Assembly (NCBI GenBank): GCA_003565295.1
Contig: PXCO01000374.1
Span: 1 to 35,011 of the forward strand
DNA: 35,011 nucleotides
Direction: 5' to 3'
Source: Cyclobacteriaceae bacterium
Lineage (GTDB): Bacteria > Bacteroidota > Bacteroidia > Cytophagales > Cyclobacteriaceae
Below are positions 15,650 to 24,891 of this stretch, piece by piece (position 1 is the first letter of the stretch; every line of letters begins with the position of its first letter). The position numbers were made by a program, and so were the translations under genes. The notes under the pieces were generated by a model. It saw only the letters and a program-made list of their open reading frames with translations, was not told the DNA's origin and ran no database searches.

Positions 15650-17191
15650 TTAAAGGTCAAATTTGATTCCCTGAGCCAGCGGGAGCTGACTCCCGAAATT
15701 GATGGTATTGGTTTGTCTTCTCATGTAGGCTTTCCAGGCATCGGAACCCGACTCCCTCCCCCCACCGGTTTCTTTTTCACCTCCAAAAGCTCCTCCTATT
15801 TCTGCGCCGGAGGTCCCGATATTTACGTTTGCGATACCACAGTCAGATCCAAGTGCAGAAAGGAACAGGTGAGCTTCGTTTACATCCTTCGTCATGATGG
15901 CAGAAGAGAGCCCCTGGGGTACATCGTTGTGTAGCGCAATGGCCTCTTCAAGGGATTCATAGGGGAGAAGGTATAAGATAGGCGCAAAGGTTTCCTCCTT
16001 TAGGATATCTGCGGATGGGGCTACCTCATAAATGCCCGGCTTCACATAGCAGCCTGACTTGTGTTCAGGCGCTTCCAAGGGCATCCCTGCCACCACTTCT
16101 TTTCCTCCGATGGATTTAATATGTTGGATAGCAGTGGTAAATTGATTTACCGCCTCCTTATCAATTAAAGGCCCAACATGAGAGCTCTCCTCCAATGGGT
16201 TTCCAATGGTTAACTGAGCATAGGCCTTTTTAAGGCGTTCCTTAACTTCATTGTACACGTTTCTCTGTACGATTAATCTTCTGGTGCTGGTACATCGCTG
16301 ACCTGCCGTGCCCACAGCCCCGAAAACTGCTGCACGAATACTCAGCTCAATATCGGCCTTATCGGAAATAATGATGGCATTATTCCCTCCTAATTCAAGT
16401 ATACATTTCCCTAATCTTTCACCCACTGTTTTGGCCACCTGTTTACCCATTTTTGTAGAGCCCGTGGCAGATATAAGGGGTATTCCATTATCATGGGCCA
16501 TTTTTTCGCCGATTATTTTGTCCCCTATGACCAAGTTCGAAATACCCTCAGGTAAGTTGTTCTGTCTTAACACATCCGCCACTATTTTCTGACAGGCGAT
16601 AGCTGAAAGAGGGGTTTTTTCTGATGGCTTCCAAATACACACATTGCCGCATACCCATGCTATCATGGCATTCCAGGACCATACGGCCACGGGAAAGTTG
16701 AAAGCTGAAATGATTCCCACACAACCCAATGGGTGCCACTGCTCCATCATGTGATGTTGGGGCCTTTCGGAAGGCATGGTTTTGCCATAGAGTTGACGGG
16801 ATTGGCCCACGGCAAAGTCGCAGATGTCGATCATTTCTTGCACTTCCCCAAGCCCTTCCTGGAGGGGTTTCCCCATTTCATGACAAACCAGTCTGCCCAA
16901 CATTTCTTTGGCTTCTCTCAATGATTGACCCATCTGACGAACGACTTCACCTCTATTCGGAGCAGGTACTGTCCTCCATTCCTTAAAAGCATCTTGTGCT
17001 GTTTGGATGACTGTGCGGTATTGTTTTTCCTCACAAAAATGCACCTTCCCCAGCAATTGGCCATTTACAGGCGAGTAGCTGGGATAAAGTTTACCTTTGC
17101 CAGGTTGCCAGTTCATTCCAGTGCTTACTCCGGAGTGATTGTCCCTGATGTCAAAATAGTTCAGGATATCTTTTAGGCTGTGCTTTGTCAT
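15650..17191 (-). CDS. Aldehyde dehydrogenase, ALDH7/AmaB-like
   Basis: A 513-residue NAD(P)-dependent aldehyde dehydrogenase. The catalytic Cys is C300 in GTAGQRCTSTRR, the general base is E266 in LELGGNN, and the cofactor motif is SATGSTKMG. The C-terminal segment GTSGAEIGGAFGGEKETGGG is the mark of the ALDH7 (antiquitin) subfamily, whose bacterial members oxidise L-2-aminoadipate semialdehyde (piperideine-6-carboxylate) in lysine degradation. ATG at 17191 was chosen because the longer frame from 17257 would start with a hydrophobic AT-encoded extension overlapping the upstream terminator. No other lysine-catabolism gene is nearby, so the substrate is inferred. Confidence 0.93.
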   Translation of the reverse strand: MTKHSLKDILNYFDIRDNHSGVSTGMNWQPGKGKLYPSYSPVNGQLLGKVHFCEEKQYRTVIQTAQDAFKEWRTVPAPNRGEVVRQMGQSLREAKEMLGRLVCHEMGKPLQEGLGEVQEMIDICDFAVGQSRQLYGKTMPSERPQHHMMEQWHPLGCVGIISAFNFPVAVWSWNAMIAWVCGNVCIWKPSEKTPLSAIACQKIVADVLRQNNLPEGISNLVIGDKIIGEKMAHDNGIPLISATGSTKMGKQVAKTVGERLGKCILELGGNNAIIISDKADIELSIRAAVFGAVGTAGQRCTSTRRLIVQRNVYNEVKERLKKAYAQLTIGNPLEESSHVGPLIDKEAVNQFTTAIQHIKSIGGKEVVAGMPLEAPEHKSGCYVKPGIYEVAPSADILKEETFAPILYLLPYESLEEAIALHNDVPQGLSSAIMTKDVNEAHLFLSALGSDCGIANVNIGTSGAEIGGAFGGEKETGGGRESGSDAWKAYMRRQTNTINFGSQLPLAQGIKFDL

Positions 17192-17245
17192 GTTGAGGTA
17201 AAAAAAAAGTTCTATAATAATAAAATTACAGAATTTAGATCTAAT

Positions 17246-17278
17246 AAAAAAGGCCATCCTTAGAGGATGGCCTTTTTT
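17246..17278 (-). terminator. Rho-independent terminator of the degP gene
   Basis: GGCCATCCT-TAG-AGGATGGCC (17252-17272) is flanked by an A-run and a T-run, so it can work on both strands. It starts 23 bases past the degP stop codon on the minus strand and separates degP from the ALDH gene. Confidence 0.9.
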
Positions 17279-17300
17279 GAATTAATTAAAAGAGTGTGAG

Positions 17301-18794
17301 TTAAAGTTCTATATCGTAATAAGAACGTTGTCCGTTGGGATATACGCCCAAGATACTGATTTCTTCCCCTTTATGCTTTTTAAGTGCCTCAATCACATCA
17401 TTGGAATTATTGATCCTTGACCTGCCAATTTTGGTGATGATGAAACCTTCCTTTAGCCCAGCTTTTTTCCAGGTGTCGTTTTCATTGATGGTGATTACGG
17501 CACCTCCTTCAATGTCAAGACGTTCCTTCATTTCTGATTTGAGGTCACCAAATACCACTCCTTCAAATTCCACTGTCTTTGGAAGTTCCTTTACCACAAT
17601 TTCGGTATCTCCAGAGAAGTTTTTCAAGGTGACAGTGGCGTTCATTTCTTTTCCATCCCTGAGGAATTTCACCTCCACAGTGTCGCCAGGTCTTTTTCTT
17701 GCCACTCTCTCCTGAAGTGAAGAAGTGGTGTATGTAGGATGACCATCCACACCTATGATAATGTCCCCTTTTTTGAGACCGGCCTCTTCTCCACCGCTAC
17801 CTTCATTTACATTGTCCACATAAACTCCTCTGCTAACCCCCAATTTTTTGCCAAGCTCATCTTCCAGCCTAGGCCCTACATCTCTGATTGTGACTCCAAT
17901 TAAGCCCCGCTGCACGGCTCCATATTCCATGAGGTCTTCTGCTACTTTCTTTGCAATGGAACTGGGCACAGCAAAGGAGTATCCGCTAAATCCCCCAGAA
18001 CGTGTGGCTATGGCGGTGTTAATGCCCACAATTTCTCCTTGAAGATTCACCAAGGGCCCGCCTGAATTACCAGGGTTCACAGCAGCATCAGTTTGAATAA
18101 AGGATTCTACTTGAAGGTTGTTTTCATCTCTTAAGATTTGAATGTTTCTAGCCTTGGCACTGACAATCCCGGCAGTCACCGTACTATTTAGATTATAAGG
18201 ATTACCCACTGCCAGAACCCATTCACCCACTTTGGCGTCGTCCGAATCCCCAAACGGGATGTGAGGCAGGTTCTTAGCCTCTATTTTCAAAATAGCAAGG
18301 TCAGTAGTGGGATCTGTACCGATTACCCTGGCCACATGTCTTTCATTATTCTCCAAAGTGATGTCTACGCGGGTAGCATTTTCGACTACGTGATTATTGG
18401 TCATAATGTAACCATCCTCCGAGATAATCACACCAGATCCGGAGCTTTGGCCTTCTCTCGGTGGCCCACCTTCACCGCGTGGTGAGGGAGACCTGAACCC
18501 AAAGAACTCCTCAAAGGGATCCATTCCTCGCTCACCCCTTCCACTGACCGAGACACTGCTCCTGACGTGAACCACGGCCGGAGTAACAACTTCAGCAGCG
18601 GCTACAAAATTGATACCATCAGGAACGACAAAACTATCGTTGTTAAGCCAGTTCACAAAACTGGCACTTCTTTCTTCTGTGTAATTAGTGGTGGGTCCTT
18701 GGTTGTCCTGTAACAGGCTTACTCCCATTATAGCTACCAATCCTCCGATAAGGGAAGCTAGGACCATACCCAAGAAAAACTGTCTTTTATTCAT
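17301..18794 (-). CDS. Do-like (DegP/HtrA) periplasmic serine protease
   Basis: A 497-residue envelope quality-control protease. One N-terminal hydrophobic segment (about 6-28) acts as signal or anchor. The trypsin-like domain has H135 (TNNHVV), D165 (TTDLAIL) and S244 (NPGNSGGPLV). Two PDZ domains follow (about 295-385, GLIGVTIRD and GLKKGDIIIGVDG; and about 405-495, AGLKEGFIITKIG). An LA-loop-like Gly/Arg/Pro-rich insert lies at about 83-118. AAGGAAGG precedes the ATG. The length and domain order are those of Bacteroidota DegQ/DegP. It is probably monocistronic, with its own terminator, and divergent from the large MscS gene. Confidence 0.96.
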   Translation of the reverse strand: MNKRQFFLGMVLASLIGGLVAIMGVSLLQDNQGPTTNYTEERSASFVNWLNNDSFVVPDGINFVAAAEVVTPAVVHVRSSVSVSGRGERGMDPFEEFFGFRSPSPRGEGGPPREGQSSGSGVIISEDGYIMTNNHVVENATRVDITLENNERHVARVIGTDPTTDLAILKIEAKNLPHIPFGDSDDAKVGEWVLAVGNPYNLNSTVTAGIVSAKARNIQILRDENNLQVESFIQTDAAVNPGNSGGPLVNLQGEIVGINTAIATRSGGFSGYSFAVPSSIAKKVAEDLMEYGAVQRGLIGVTIRDVGPRLEDELGKKLGVSRGVYVDNVNEGSGGEEAGLKKGDIIIGVDGHPTYTTSSLQERVARKRPGDTVEVKFLRDGKEMNATVTLKNFSGDTEIVVKELPKTVEFEGVVFGDLKSEMKERLDIEGGAVITINENDTWKKAGLKEGFIITKIGRSRINNSNDVIEALKKHKGEEISILGVYPNGQRSYYDIEL

Positions 18795-19120
18795 TGTATA
18801 CCTTCCTTTTGATTAATACTGTTAATTTTCACGTTTTAATTTACGTTTGGTTGCTTCCAAAACAGTGCCACCTTGATTATGTTGTGGTTCTTTAACACCA
18901 TTTAACTGCTTTTTCCATAGGGAATGCAGGTTTTAAGATTTGTTCACGAAATTTTAAAGGACTTTGCATACCAATAACCATATTCTATGTGGCATGTTCG
19001 GATTTTTGACTGGGTTGGATGGAATCAATGCATTTATTTTTTGGATTTCTCTACTAAATGTAAGAAATTTTACGCAATTTTCTATCCTATATTAAAATTA
19101 ATAACCCTATCAGCAAATTA
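18795..19120. other. Divergent intergenic region degP / large mscS
   Basis: 326 bases between two divergent genes, AT-rich, presumably holding both promoters. No exact TAnnTTTG with a correctly placed TTG was found for either gene, and no obvious operator or RNA structure was recognised. Confidence 0.4.
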
Positions 19121-21622
19121 TTGATACCTATACCATTTTTCCAATTTTCCAGTTTCTTTAAGCATGTATTATGGATACTGCTGTATTTTCTGCTGAATAT
19201 GGGGGAAGCTTATGCCAGTGATTTGCCTCTATTGCAATCCGACTCACTGGACACTGCCAAGTTGACAGCTTTAGGGAGTGCATCATCCCAAAATCCTTTC
19301 GTGTTGGAAAAAACTTTTCAAACCAATCAAGAATTGCTGCTGAAATTAAGACAAGCTATTATTGATTTGCAAAGGAGGCCTAACCTAGAGTTTTTGGAGG
19401 CGGATTTCCCTTTGATTACCCAAGTATTGGATAAGATTCAAGAAAGCTTCTACACCCATAGTCAAGTACTCAATTTTCAATACCTAAATGAGCTGGATAA
19501 CCTTACCCTTTGGTATCAATCCAGGCTAATGCGTTGGCAGGCAGAAGTGCAAAAGCAGGTAAACCAATACCTCCAAATTGCTGAGGAGTTGGCGCCGTAC
19601 GAGGAGGTTGTAAGGCAGAAAATGGAGTTCGCGGATACGCTCAATATTACATCTCTTGATAGGCAAATGGAAGTAGTGAACTCCAGGGTTTATACTATTG
19701 ACAGCCTCCTAAGACTGAGGAGGACTGAAGGACTGGAAGCCTTGGGTACACTTTCTAATGCTATTTTCACCTTAAATGACCTTAGGGAGGAAATTAAAGA
19801 CCGGCAGAATCTTTTCAGAAACAAGCTTTTCCAAAAGGATTCACCCCCTGTTTGGAAAACACAGGCAGAAATATATACAAGGGATTTTACCGAAATCGTT
19901 GAGGATTCCTTGATGTTGAACCGGGTAATTCTGAAAAGTTACCTGAAGAGACACCTGATAAATCTGGCCCTTCTGCTGATACTTTTACTTGCCTTGTATA
20001 GGTGGTTTAGTCAGATGTTGAGGAAGGTGGACCGGGAAAAGGAGTTTTCTGTCATCATCCTAAAGAGGGCCCGATATCTTTCTATTTCTCCATTCTTTTG
20101 CGCCCTACTTAGTGTCAGCACCCTGGGGCCGTATTTTTTCGCTTACCCGCCTAATGGGCTTATCTTACTCTTTCTTTTGCTCATGGCCTTTAGCACCTCC
20201 TTGTTAATTCAAAATGTGGTTTCCAAAAAAGTATTTTGGATTTGGGTCTTTATGATGCTCAATTTGTTAGTATACGGTTTTTCGAATTCTCTATCTGAAT
20301 TAGCCCTTCAGGAGAAGTCATATTTGATCCTGTTCTCTTTTGCAAGTGTGGTTATAGGTGTGTGGACATTTAGACTTATTCGGGAAAATGAAGAGCATTT
20401 CCCTAAATACCTTTACTGGCTGGTATCCCTTTTTGTTTTTTTTCAAGGTTTTGCCGTTGTTGCCCATGTCATGGGTAGGTTCAGTTTAGGGAAACTTCTT
20501 GGTGTGACCGCAACGCTGAATCTAATGCAGGCCATTAGCCTTTACGTATTCGTTTTGGTGGTAATGGAGGTCATTTACTTGGCTTCAGAGCTTGGTAAAA
20601 AGAATGACAGTACCTATACAAGTTACCTTGATTATGTTAAAATCTACAAGAAACTGAAACAGCTACTGATAACGTTAGCGGTAATTATGTGGGCTTATTA
20701 TCTGATCACTAACCTTCATGTAGATCAATTAGTGTGGGATGTTGTCTCCAGTTTCCTGAATGAAACCAGGTCTTTGGGCAACAATACCTTTACCTATGGC
20801 AGCGTGCTCATATTTTTTGTGGTGCTTTGGGTTTCCGCACTTCTTGCCAAAAATATTGCTTATTTCGCCTCATTACGGGATGCACAAAAGGAAGGAGAAA
20901 GGGACAAAAAAATAGGTTCATCCATATTGTTGATTAGGTTGGGGATACTGAGTTTAGGGTTTCTGTTGGCAATCAGTCTCTCAGGAATTTCTTTGGACAG
21001 GGTGGCCATTGTGATAGGGGCACTTACAGTGGGCATTGGCTTTGGGCTTCAAAATATCGTCAATAATTTGGCCTCGGGAATAATTCTGGCCTTCGAACGC
21101 CCGGTACAGGTAGGGGATACCATAGAGTTGGGGAGTCGGCTGGGCACGGTCAAAAATATAGGCATTCGTTCCAGCACTATTCAGGCCTATGACGGTTCTG
21201 AGGTCATCATTCCAAACGGGGATCTGATATCCCAGCAATTGGTCAATTGGACTTTCTCCAATACCCAAAGAAGGTTGGAAGTTTTTGTTGGGGTAGCCTA
21301 TGGTTCAGATATCAAAAAGGTAAACGAGATATTGACCGAGGTGACCAATGACGACCAAATTCTGAAACATCCCCCACCAAAGGTTTTATTAAATGACTTT
21401 GCAGATAGCAGAGTAGAGTTCAGGATGCTGATTTGGGTAGAGAACTTTTCCATCGGGTTGGACGTGAAGGACAAGATATTGAAGAGGATATACGGAGCTT
21501 TTGATGAGAATGGCATAAAAATACCCTTTCCTCAACGGGACCTTCACCTGGTTGAAGGTTGGGACAAACTATCAGGGCAAGGACAAAGCAAACCCAATGA
21601 CCCTAAGAATAAAAAACCTTAA
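19121..21622 (+). CDS. Large MscS-type (MscK-like) mechanosensitive channel
   Basis: An 833-residue protein. A signal peptide (hydrophobic about 8-27, then GEAYASD) leads into a periplasmic helical, probably coiled-coil region (about 35-275), then a run of roughly ten transmembrane segments (about 280-640). It ends with the MscS module: pore helix (GALTVGIGFGLQNIVNNLASG), beta-domain (FERPVQVGDTIEL, VIIPNGDLISQQLVNW) and C-terminal domain ending FPQRDLHLV. No ATG precedes the signal peptide: the frame is open from 19064 but offers only TTG at 19121 as a standard start, and starting at the next ATG (19199) would remove the signal. The dispersed repeat (copy C) begins at its stop codon. Confidence 0.9.
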   Translation: MIPIPFFQFSSFFKHVLWILLYFLLNMGEAYASDLPLLQSDSLDTAKLTALGSASSQNPFVLEKTFQTNQELLLKLRQAIIDLQRRPNLEFLEADFPLITQVLDKIQESFYTHSQVLNFQYLNELDNLTLWYQSRLMRWQAEVQKQVNQYLQIAEELAPYEEVVRQKMEFADTLNITSLDRQMEVVNSRVYTIDSLLRLRRTEGLEALGTLSNAIFTLNDLREEIKDRQNLFRNKLFQKDSPPVWKTQAEIYTRDFTEIVEDSLMLNRVILKSYLKRHLINLALLLILLLALYRWFSQMLRKVDREKEFSVIILKRARYLSISPFFCALLSVSTLGPYFFAYPPNGLILLFLLLMAFSTSLLIQNVVSKKVFWIWVFMMLNLLVYGFSNSLSELALQEKSYLILFSFASVVIGVWTFRLIRENEEHFPKYLYWLVSLFVFFQGFAVVAHVMGRFSLGKLLGVTATLNLMQAISLYVFVLVVMEVIYLASELGKKNDSTYTSYLDYVKIYKKLKQLLITLAVIMWAYYLITNLHVDQLVWDVVSSFLNETRSLGNNTFTYGSVLIFFVVLWVSALLAKNIAYFASLRDAQKEGERDKKIGSSILLIRLGILSLGFLLAISLSGISLDRVAIVIGALTVGIGFGLQNIVNNLASGIILAFERPVQVGDTIELGSRLGTVKNIGIRSSTIQAYDGSEVIIPNGDLISQQLVNWTFSNTQRRLEVFVGVAYGSDIKKVNEILTEVTNDDQILKHPPPKVLLNDFADSRVEFRMLIWVENFSIGLDVKDKILKRIYGAFDENGIKIPFPQRDLHLVEGWDKLSGQGQSKPNDPKNKKP

Positions 21623-21715
21623 AATCGGGCATGAAGAGAACGTCACACACTGGGATGCCCCCCCGTAGCTATCGGGGAGATGCGAGATTCCACCCCGACC
21701 TGCGGTACGGGGCAA
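21620..21715 (+). repeat. Dispersed 3'-end repeat element, copy C
   Basis: It begins at the MscS stop codon: TAAAATCGGGCATGAAGAGA, then CGTCACACACTGGGATG, a near-perfect palindrome CCCCGTAGCTATCGGGG (21661-21677, one base shorter than in copy A), then AGATGCGAGATTCC and a short GC-rich tail that folds as CCCCG...CGGGG. It has the same order and sense as copies A, B and D, without the 14-bp tandem units. Confidence 0.85.
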
Positions 21716-21752
21716 GTTATGGCCTTTAAAAAACAAATTATAATCATATGTA

Positions 21753-23210
21753 ATGAAAAACCTTTGCGTATTTATCCTATCACTAACGTTATTATCTTGT
21801 CAAAGTAGCCCGCAAGCACCCAACATTATCATCGTGGTGGTAGACGATTTGGGGTGGGCAGATATCAGCTCCAACTGGCCAGAAACCTTTTATGAAACCC
21901 CTAACATTGACCGGTTGGCCAATATGGGAGTACGCTTTTCCCAAGCTTATGCGGCCCACCCAGTTTGCAGTCCAACCAGAGCGGCATTAATGACTGGCAA
22001 ACATCCCAATAGGGTGAACATCACGGACTGGATTCCGGGATTTGATATTAATGCCGAAGAGCGGCCCCTGATCACCCCGGAAATCGCTCATCAATTGAAC
22101 CTGGAGGAGGTCACTATTGCAGAAAGGCTGAAAGAAGTAGGGTATCATACGTACTTCATCGGGAAATGGCACTTGGGGGAATCACCCGATTTTTGGCCGG
22201 AACATCAAGGTTTTGACAAAAATATAGGAGGCTGGAGTGCGGGCGCCCCACAATTGGCCGGTGGCAAGTTTGGGGGGTATTTTGCTCCTTATGGTAACCC
22301 CAGGCTGAAGGATGGCCCAGATGGCGAATTTTTAACCGAACGGTTAATGGACGAGAGCATTCAATCAATGAAGGAAAGCGGGGATCATCCTTTTTTGCTC
22401 TATCTGGCATTTTATACCGTTCACACCCCCATTCAGCCTGTCCCTCACTTGGTAGATAGATTCAAGGAAAAAAAAGATGGACTAGGTCCAATCCCAGAGG
22501 ATGAACTTTTCCAAAAGGAAGGTGATGGGCTTACCCAGCGCATACAATCCAATGCGGAGTATGCCAGTATGGTCGCAGCCTTAGATGAACAGATGGGAAG
22601 GCTGTTGAATGAATTGGAGGTGTCAGGTAAAATGGACAATACCTGGATTATTTTCACCAGTGACAACGGGGGGCTCTCCACCCGTTATAACCGGGGAGGG
22701 CCTACGGCAAATGGCCCTCTGAGAGCGGGAAAAGGGTGGTGCTTTGAAGGAGGGATCAGGGTACCATTGATCCTTGCAGGTCCGGGGATTCCTGCTGGAA
22801 AAACGGTAGATTATCCAGTGGTGAGCATGGATGTATTTGCTACTGCGGAGGAACTGGCCGATCTTCCGGTCACCGCTATGGACGGAGTTTCCTTGCTGCA
22901 TATCATTGAAGGAGACGTGGCCGAAGAAAGGGAAATGTTTTGGCATTACCCCCATTACCATGGCAGTGCCTGGAAGCCCGGTTCGGCCATAAGGGTGGGG
23001 GACTGGAAGCTTATTTTCACCTATGAGGACCAAAAAGTTTCCCTGTTTGACCTGTCTAAAGATGAGGGGGAAACGTTGGATTTGGCAACCTCCAACCCAG
23101 CAAAAGCCACAGAACTGTTGCATAAGCTTCACGATTCTGTAGCGGCAACAAATGGACAATACCCAGTCTGGAAAGAGGATGACGGTGTGGAATCTTTAGG
23201 GATTCCTTAG
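21753..23210 (+). CDS. Sulfatase, lipoprotein
   Basis: A 485-residue type I sulfatase. A lipoprotein signal (LTLLSC, Cys16 as the lipid site) places it in the envelope. The formylglycine signature is CSPTR (C72), which is the Cys-type motif and requires maturation by an enzyme not encoded here. Metal-binding residues are seen in VVVDDLGW (D31, D32) and FTSDNGG, with a further conserved GKWHLGE. It would hydrolyse a sulfate ester, probably on a polysaccharide or other organic sulfate of a marine or algal environment. Neighbours give no substrate hint, as there is no SusC/SusD pair. Confidence 0.95.
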   Translation: MKNLCVFILSLTLLSCQSSPQAPNIIIVVVDDLGWADISSNWPETFYETPNIDRLANMGVRFSQAYAAHPVCSPTRAALMTGKHPNRVNITDWIPGFDINAEERPLITPEIAHQLNLEEVTIAERLKEVGYHTYFIGKWHLGESPDFWPEHQGFDKNIGGWSAGAPQLAGGKFGGYFAPYGNPRLKDGPDGEFLTERLMDESIQSMKESGDHPFLLYLAFYTVHTPIQPVPHLVDRFKEKKDGLGPIPEDELFQKEGDGLTQRIQSNAEYASMVAALDEQMGRLLNELEVSGKMDNTWIIFTSDNGGLSTRYNRGGPTANGPLRAGKGWCFEGGIRVPLILAGPGIPAGKTVDYPVVSMDVFATAEELADLPVTAMDGVSLLHIIEGDVAEEREMFWHYPHYHGSAWKPGSAIRVGDWKLIFTYEDQKVSLFDLSKDEGETLDLATSNPAKATELLHKLHDSVAATNGQYPVWKEDDGVESLGIP

Positions 23211-23430
23211 TAATTAGATTCTCACCTTAAGTTCCATTGAAAGGAATATAGGTTGTACTTGACTCAGGAGAAGAAAGTAACATTCGGTTATTCCCGATAA
23301 TTACCGTATCTGTACGGTATTGGAACAATTGCTGTCCACTGCTGACACAGTGAATGTTCTGCACAAGCCTTTATCAGTCCGTTTTGCAACTGGCATGTTT
23401 TTAGGGTAATCTTTGAAAACGAACGCATAA

Positions 23431-23625
23431 ATGAGATTATTTATAAGCTTAATATTGCTTGCTATTTTATGGGCGATATGCTGGCCTTTGGCTTTGTTGC
23501 TGCTATTGCTATACCCTATTATTTGGCTATTGCTTCTTCCTTTCAGGATATTGGGATGGACCTTTAGCTTAACCTTAGGGATGATTTTGGCGTTGTTTTA
23601 TTTTCCATTCACTCTGTTAAAATAA
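23431..23625 (+). CDS. Small hydrophobic membrane protein, 64 aa
   Basis: A very hydrophobic 64-residue protein rich in Leu, Ile, Trp and Phe, with two likely membrane-spanning helices (about 2-35 and 40-62) broken by PFRILGW. It has no charged loop of note and ends in a single Lys. The stop codon is followed with zero spacing by the start of a 30-residue membrane peptide gene, so the two are likely a translationally coupled pair. The function is unknown. The sequence is low in complexity but coherent, and the frame begins with a proper ATG. Confidence 0.6.
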   Translation: MRLFISLILLAILWAICWPLALLLLLLYPIIWLLLLPFRILGWTFSLTLGMILALFYFPFTLLK

Positions 23626-23718
23626 ATGATGACAATTTTGGGAATTATTTTCGGAATCCTGGCATGTGCGCTTGGGGGAGCAGTGGTTGCCCTATTGGTG
23701 GCAGAAGCAAAAGGATAA
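23626..23718 (+). CDS. 30-aa single-helix membrane peptide
   Basis: The frame starts ATGATG immediately after the TAA of the upstream 64-residue gene and runs 30 codons to TAA at 23716-23718. The peptide is one glycine/alanine-rich transmembrane helix (ILGIIFGILACALGGAVVALLV) capped by AEAKG. GxxxG-like spacing (GIIFG, ALGGA) suggests helix packing, possibly with its neighbour. It is too short for standard gene callers, and its reality is supported mainly by the exact junction with the upstream gene. The function is unknown. Confidence 0.45.
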   Translation: MMTILGIIFGILACALGGAVVALLVAEAKG

Positions 23719-23784
23719 TTGTTACTGCATTGTCCTCAATTACTTAAATTGACCCAGATAATGGCAAGTGGTAAGGAGTTTGCC

Positions 23785-23792
23785 TAACTTTG
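23785..23792 (+). promoter_or_regulatory. Candidate -7 element of rlmN (TAACTTTG)
   Basis: An exact TAnnTTTG match ends four bases before the rlmN ATG. If used, transcription would begin at or next to the start codon, giving a leaderless or nearly leaderless mRNA. No well-placed -33 TTG is seen. Confidence 0.35.
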
Positions 23793-23796
23793 TGCC

Positions 23797-24849
23797 ATGG
23801 AACAAGTGAAAAGGCGGGATGTCCGAAAACTCAGCTTGGAAGAGCTAGAGCTTTTTTTTCTCGAAAAAGGGGAGAAAAAGTTCAGGGCCAGGCAGGTCTA
23901 TGACTGGTTGTGGAACAAAACCTTGAAGAATTTCGATGATATGAGCAATATTTCCCTTGCAACCAGGGAAATGCTGAAAGCCCATTTTTCCATTAACCAT
24001 ATCCAAGTGGATCAAATGCACAGGAGCCAGGATGGGACCATCAAGAATGCGGTGAAGCTTTATGATGGTAAAATTGTGGAATCTGTACTTATTCCTACCC
24101 CTAAACGGATTACCGCTTGTGTGTCATCCCAGGTTGGTTGTAGTCTGGATTGTAATTTTTGTGCCACGGCCAGGCTTAAGAGGATGAGAAATCTGCATCC
24201 TGATGAAATTTTTGACCAGGTGGTAGCTATAAGGGATGAGGCCATGGAATATTTTGACAGGCCTCTTACGAATATCGTGTTCATGGGAATGGGTGAGCCT
24301 TTGTTGAATTATGCCAATGTGATTCAGGCCATAGACAAGATTACCTCCCCTGAGGGTTTAGGGTTAAGCCCCAAACGTATCACCTTGTCCACCGTGGGGG
24401 TTTGTAAAATGATTAGAAAGTTGGCAGAGGATGAGGTGAAATTTAACCTAGCGGTATCCCTGCATTCTGCCATAAATGAAACCAGAAGTAGGTTAATGCC
24501 CATCAATGACACCAATCCCGTGGAGGATTTGGCCGAGGTCTTGAAGTTCTGGTATCAGAAAACCCAGAAGAAGGTGACCTATGAATATGTGATTTGGAAG
24601 GGCATAAACGATGACATCCGGCATGCAAAGGCCCTTTCCAAATTTTGTAAGGTTATTCCATCTAAGGTGAATATTATCCAATATAACCCGATTGACGAAG
24701 GGGAGTACCAGCAAGCAGATCCCGAAAACGTACAAATGTACATTAACGTATTGGAGCAGGAAGGGGTAGTGGCAAAGGTACGGAAATCCAGAGGCCAGGA
24801 TATTGATGCTGCTTGTGGGCAACTTGCAAACAAACACCTGCAGGAATAA
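23797..24849 (+). CDS. rlmN: 23S rRNA (adenine-C2)-methyltransferase RlmN
   Basis: A radical SAM enzyme of 350 residues that methylates C2 of A2503 in 23S rRNA (and of A37 in some tRNAs). The cluster motif is C115-x3-C119-x2-C122 (CSLDCNFC), preceded by the conserved CVSSQVG. The GMGEPL motif, SLHS and the C-terminal catalytic Cys in DAACGQL (C340), which becomes transiently methylated, are all present. The length is normal. It lies downstream of two tiny membrane genes and upstream of a TetR regulator, with no sign of functional linkage. Confidence 0.97.
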   Translation: MEQVKRRDVRKLSLEELELFFLEKGEKKFRARQVYDWLWNKTLKNFDDMSNISLATREMLKAHFSINHIQVDQMHRSQDGTIKNAVKLYDGKIVESVLIPTPKRITACVSSQVGCSLDCNFCATARLKRMRNLHPDEIFDQVVAIRDEAMEYFDRPLTNIVFMGMGEPLLNYANVIQAIDKITSPEGLGLSPKRITLSTVGVCKMIRKLAEDEVKFNLAVSLHSAINETRSRLMPINDTNPVEDLAEVLKFWYQKTQKKVTYEYVIWKGINDDIRHAKALSKFCKVIPSKVNIIQYNPIDEGEYQQADPENVQMYINVLEQEGVVAKVRKSRGQDIDAACGQLANKHLQE

Positions 24850-24875
24850 AGGTTTTTCTAGTCCATTTGTTTTTC

Positions 24876-24883
24876 TATATTTG
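24876..24883 (+). promoter_or_regulatory. Candidate -7 element of the tetR gene (TATATTTG)
   Basis: An exact TAnnTTTG match 23 bases upstream of the TetR start. The predicted transcription start falls just before the 14-bp palindrome at 24892-24905. No clear -33 TTG is present at the usual distance. Confidence 0.45.
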
Positions 24884-24891
24884 AAATGCAA

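Noticed and set aside
13814-18794. A single proteolysis island (I9-like protein, subtilase, DegP)
   Set aside because: A strong bidirectional terminator and an unrelated aldehyde dehydrogenase gene separate degP from the subtilase pair, so no common operon is supported.
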